From contig CAZCTW010000012.1 of NCBI GenBank assembly GCA_964501905.1, forward strand, positions 12,755 through 76,754: a stretch of 64,000 nt of DNA, written 5' to 3'. The notes under the pieces are model-generated. The model was not told the origin of the DNA and did no database searches. It saw only the letters and a program-made list of their open reading frames with translations. This DNA comes from B69-G16 sp964501905 (GTDB lineage Archaea > Thermoproteota > Thermoprotei > Thermofilales > B69-G16). The position numbers and the translations under genes were made by a program. This document shows, one piece after another, positions 61,913 through 64,000 of the stretch (positions are counted from its first letter, which is position 1; every line of letters begins with the position of its first letter).

Positions 61913-62505
61913 TTATCTCGTCACGAGGCCGGCTAAACCCTTCGTCAAGTATTTTCCAACTATTAGGAAAGCGACCATTACAGGTAGCGAGTAGAGCAGC
62001 GAGAAGGCGGAAAGTCTCCCATACTCAACTCTGCCGTACATTCTAAACCAGTAGTATATGCCGACCGAAGCCGGGTAGGCGTCGGGGGATCTCATTATGA
62101 TAAGAGGCATCAAGAACTCGCTCCACGCCATGGAGAACGATAAAAGCCATATAGTTGCTATTCCGGCAGAGCTAGCGGCAGTGTAACCTTTACAAATGCT
62201 TCAAATCTAGAGCGCTTTGTCCCTCAGCAGCGATAATAGCGTTACTAGAGACGGCGTCGGGACGGCTATTATAATAGAGTTGTATATCCACGTGATAGGG
62301 TAGACTCTGGCGTAGGCGCCGCCTATAGATTCGAACATCGCGCTAAACCGTCTCAGCGTAATCTCTCCGGGATTTTAAGCTCTACAGAAGCTTTGGGGTC
62401 GAAAGCCGATACGAAGAGCCATACCATGGGCGTGAGGAAGAACAAAGCTATAACGGCGAGTATTAAATGGATTCCGATCATTTTTATAGCATGTTTGCCC
62501 GCCAT
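61913..62505 (-). pseudogene. Sugar ABC permease (MalG-like), broken
   Basis: The N-terminus (ATG 62505, SD GAGGTGA) reads KMIGIHLILAVIALFFFLTP, FVSAFDPKASVELKIPERLR and stops. Further pieces end in the final part: MAWSEFLMPLIIMRSPDAYP, SLPVMVAFLIVGKYLTKGLA, the MalG ending. The EAA loop region is lost or out of frame. Confidence 0.8.
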
Positions 62506-62511
62506 AACTCG

Positions 62512-63060
62512 TCACCTCAACCCGCCTAGCATGCGGAGGTACAATACTACTAACCCGAACACTATTAGCGATATGATATTTACCGCGGCGGCGTGACCTA
62601 TTTCGTAGGGCGGTTGTAGACTTCTCTTATACGCGAATATAGTCCAGAGCTCTGTAGCTCCGCCCGGTCATCATGTAGATCATTGTGAAGACGGAGAAGG
62701 TCCATATTGTTATCAAGATGAAGTCTATGAGTATGGCGTGCGATATTAAGTTATATACCTAAACTTCTCCCAGCTCGTGGCTCCGTCGATGTCCGCGGCT
62801 TTATAGAGGAAGTCTGGTATGCTCTCCAGTACGGCTGTAAAGAGGATCATCGAGAAAGCGGTTCCTCTCCAAATGTTTGCGATTATTATCGTTTCTAAAG
62901 GCATCTCGTATATCCAGTTCCTGGGCTCCGTGAACGACGCGAGCAGCAGGTTGAGCACGCCCTCTTTAGTGGCGTAGGCGCCTCACGTGTAGCCCGCTAC
63001 AACTTCAGGTATGATCCAGGCCATGAATACCGCAGACGTTATTAGGGTTCTCCCCCGATG
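62512..63060 (-). pseudogene. Sugar ABC permease (MalF-like), broken
   Basis: Frames read NLLLASFTEPRNWIYEMPLE, TIIIANIWRGTAFSMILFTA, ESIPDFLYKAADIDGATSWE (EAA loop) and, in a different frame, a last part ending VVLYLRMLGGL. Order and end at TGA 62512 match MalF followed by MalG with an overlapping SD. Multiple frameshifts. N-terminal helices are mostly missing. Confidence 0.78.
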
Positions 63061-63072
63061 CCCATTAGATCT

Positions 63073-63790
63073 TCAACTACAAGTCCATAGCTGTCTTCTT
63101 TGAAAATACACATTTTTTATACGATAACCGCGGTTTTTAGAATCGCTGCCTACGAAGTGATCTCCGGAAACAGCTACTCTAACTCGGTCGAGAGTTCCTA
63201 GAATTTTCATTTCTCCCCTTTTTATCAAGTTCTCTCGGGGCTCGTAGATTATTACGAATGTCAAAACCCCTCTATCCTGGGCTTCTAGGAGCTGTTCAAG
63301 AAGACCCCTCACGAAGTGTATGCTTCCGCATACGAGGAGATCGATTTTGAATTCTCTATAATTCTCCTAAACCTTCTATAGAGCCCCATACGGCTACGTA
63401 ACGCCCATATCGCGTGGGATGCCCTTCTCCTTTTCCTTCTCCCTTTTATACTGGGTATGTATTGAAGGAAAAAATTTCTAGTTTCTTATTCTCCTCTCTA
63501 AAAATGCTAAGCACTTCCAAAGGGTCTATCGCCCTGTAGAGTGTAGGTTTTCCCTTACTGACTTCGACCAAACCCTTTGTCAGCAATCTATGGAGCGATT
63601 CGTGGATCTGCGGTTTATATGACGAAAGTTCCTCGGCCAGCTCAGGTATGTTTAAGGACCCCTTTGAGAGGAGTTTAAGATATACTTTTGCATCAAAACC
63701 GCTAAGCCCCATTCTCTTAAACAACTCTACTATTGAATTCGCCTCCATTTTAATTTTATAAGGCTTTAAAACGTTATTACCTTTCGCCAA
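63073..63790 (-). pseudogene. TrmB-like sugar-responsive regulator, interrupted
   Basis: The first frame (ATG 63790 or a later start) is a TrmB winged helix: VELFKRMGLSGFDAKVYLKL, GSLNIPELAEELSSYKPQIHESLHRL and PTLYRAIDPLEVL. After a stop or shift near 63446 a second frame (63073-63312) shows LLVCGSIHFVRGLLEQLLEA and RGVLTFVIIYEP, as in the PLD-like effector half of TrmB. About 130 bp between them carry stops. Near sugar permeases, it was probably their regulator. Confidence 0.65.
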
Positions 63791-63946
63791 TTCCCTGCCA
63801 GCATTTTAAATTAACGCGCGAATACGCCCGCTTGATCTGCTTAAAGCCGACCTTAAGTTGTGTAGGAAGTGTAAAAAGTTTGCGTTATAGTTCATTGCTA
63901 CCGAGAAATTTATAATAAGCGGTGAGCATTTATTGAATTGATTACT

Positions 63947-64000
63947 ATGGTTGGCGTGCGTGTTGTTAATTTGACTAAGAGATTTGGAAACGTCGTTGCT
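63947..64000 (+). CDS. Start of a sugar ABC transporter ATPase (MalK/UgpC-like), cut by window edge
   Basis: Eighteen codons only: MVGVRVVNLTKRFGNVVA, the typical N-terminus of carbohydrate ABC ATPases. TATA-like aatttataataagc lies about 35 bp upstream. Compare the opening of the broken copy at 33806. Confidence 0.65.
   Translation, partial: MVGVRVVNLTKRFGNVVA

Noticed and set aside
1..64000. CRISPR arrays, rRNA genes, replication origin
   Set aside because: No regularly spaced repeats, no rRNA-like stretches, no cdc6/orc gene or clustered origin boxes noticed by eye.

Overview
The window looks like part of the chromosome of a thermophilic archaeon, most likely in the Thermoproteota; this placement is inferred from gene content and was not computed. 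The grounds are: archaeal-type tRNA genes with introns at canonical and non-canonical positions, TATA elements about 25 bp before starts, GGTGAT-type Shine-Dalgarno sites with GTG/TTG starts, a tungsten aldehyde oxidoreductase, class II LysRS, a Ni-CODH coupled to a group 4 [NiFe] hydrogenase, and VapBC pairs. No rRNA, CRISPR array or intact transposase was seen.

Layout. 1-3.1 kb: tungsten module (radical-SAM maturase, divergent AOR, MoaD-like protein). 3-13 kb: secreted proteins, four intron-containing tRNAs (Tyr, Lys, two Pro), thymidylate kinase interrupted by a frameshift at a slippery heptamer, HisRS with an apparent AUU start, a class III aminotransferase, a radical-SAM/ArcS-like fusion and LysRS. 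13-16 kb: ferrous-iron locus with tandem DtxR-type boxes and two FeoA genes, but an feoB carrying five lesions. 16-25 kb: MFS and TauE/SafE transporters mixed with gene debris. 26-30.6 kb: VapBC, DUF167, DUF1508 and a WtpABC-type tungstate transporter. 30.7-38 kb: inverted repeat, a 58-aa exported peptide beside an HTH protein, an FkbM methyltransferase, remains of a sugar ABC transporter, a CoA-disulfide-reductase-like flavoprotein, an ATP-cone/nuclease protein and a broken EamA transporter. 38-41 kb: GH116 glycosidase. 41-46 kb: ECF nickel transporter (CbiMNQO type) under a NikR-like operator, then two unknown envelope proteins. 46.7-48.8 kb: a membrane protein/HTH pair and a second VapBC. 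49-61 kb: the main metabolic locus. 61-64 kb: MobA, then broken sugar permeases and a TrmB-like regulator, then the start of another sugar ABC ATPase.

How it fits together. The 49-61 kb locus encodes CooF, CooS, CooC and CooT followed by a membrane-bound hydrogenase with counterparts of CooM, U, H, L, K and X plus a maturation protease, so the cell should oxidise CO to CO2 and pass electrons through ferredoxin to an H2-evolving, ion-pumping complex. The nickel transporter supplies metal for both enzymes. AOR, its maturase, MoaD, MobA and WtpABC form a dispersed tungsten/pterin set. No CooA or RcoM was seen; a V4R-domain protein and a radical-SAM protein fused to a ModE-like HTH sit directly upstream of cooF and are the best candidates for a new CO-linked regulatory or maturation pair. 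Three damaged sugar-transport loci, a broken feoB and other relics point to recent loss of function in part of the transport repertoire.
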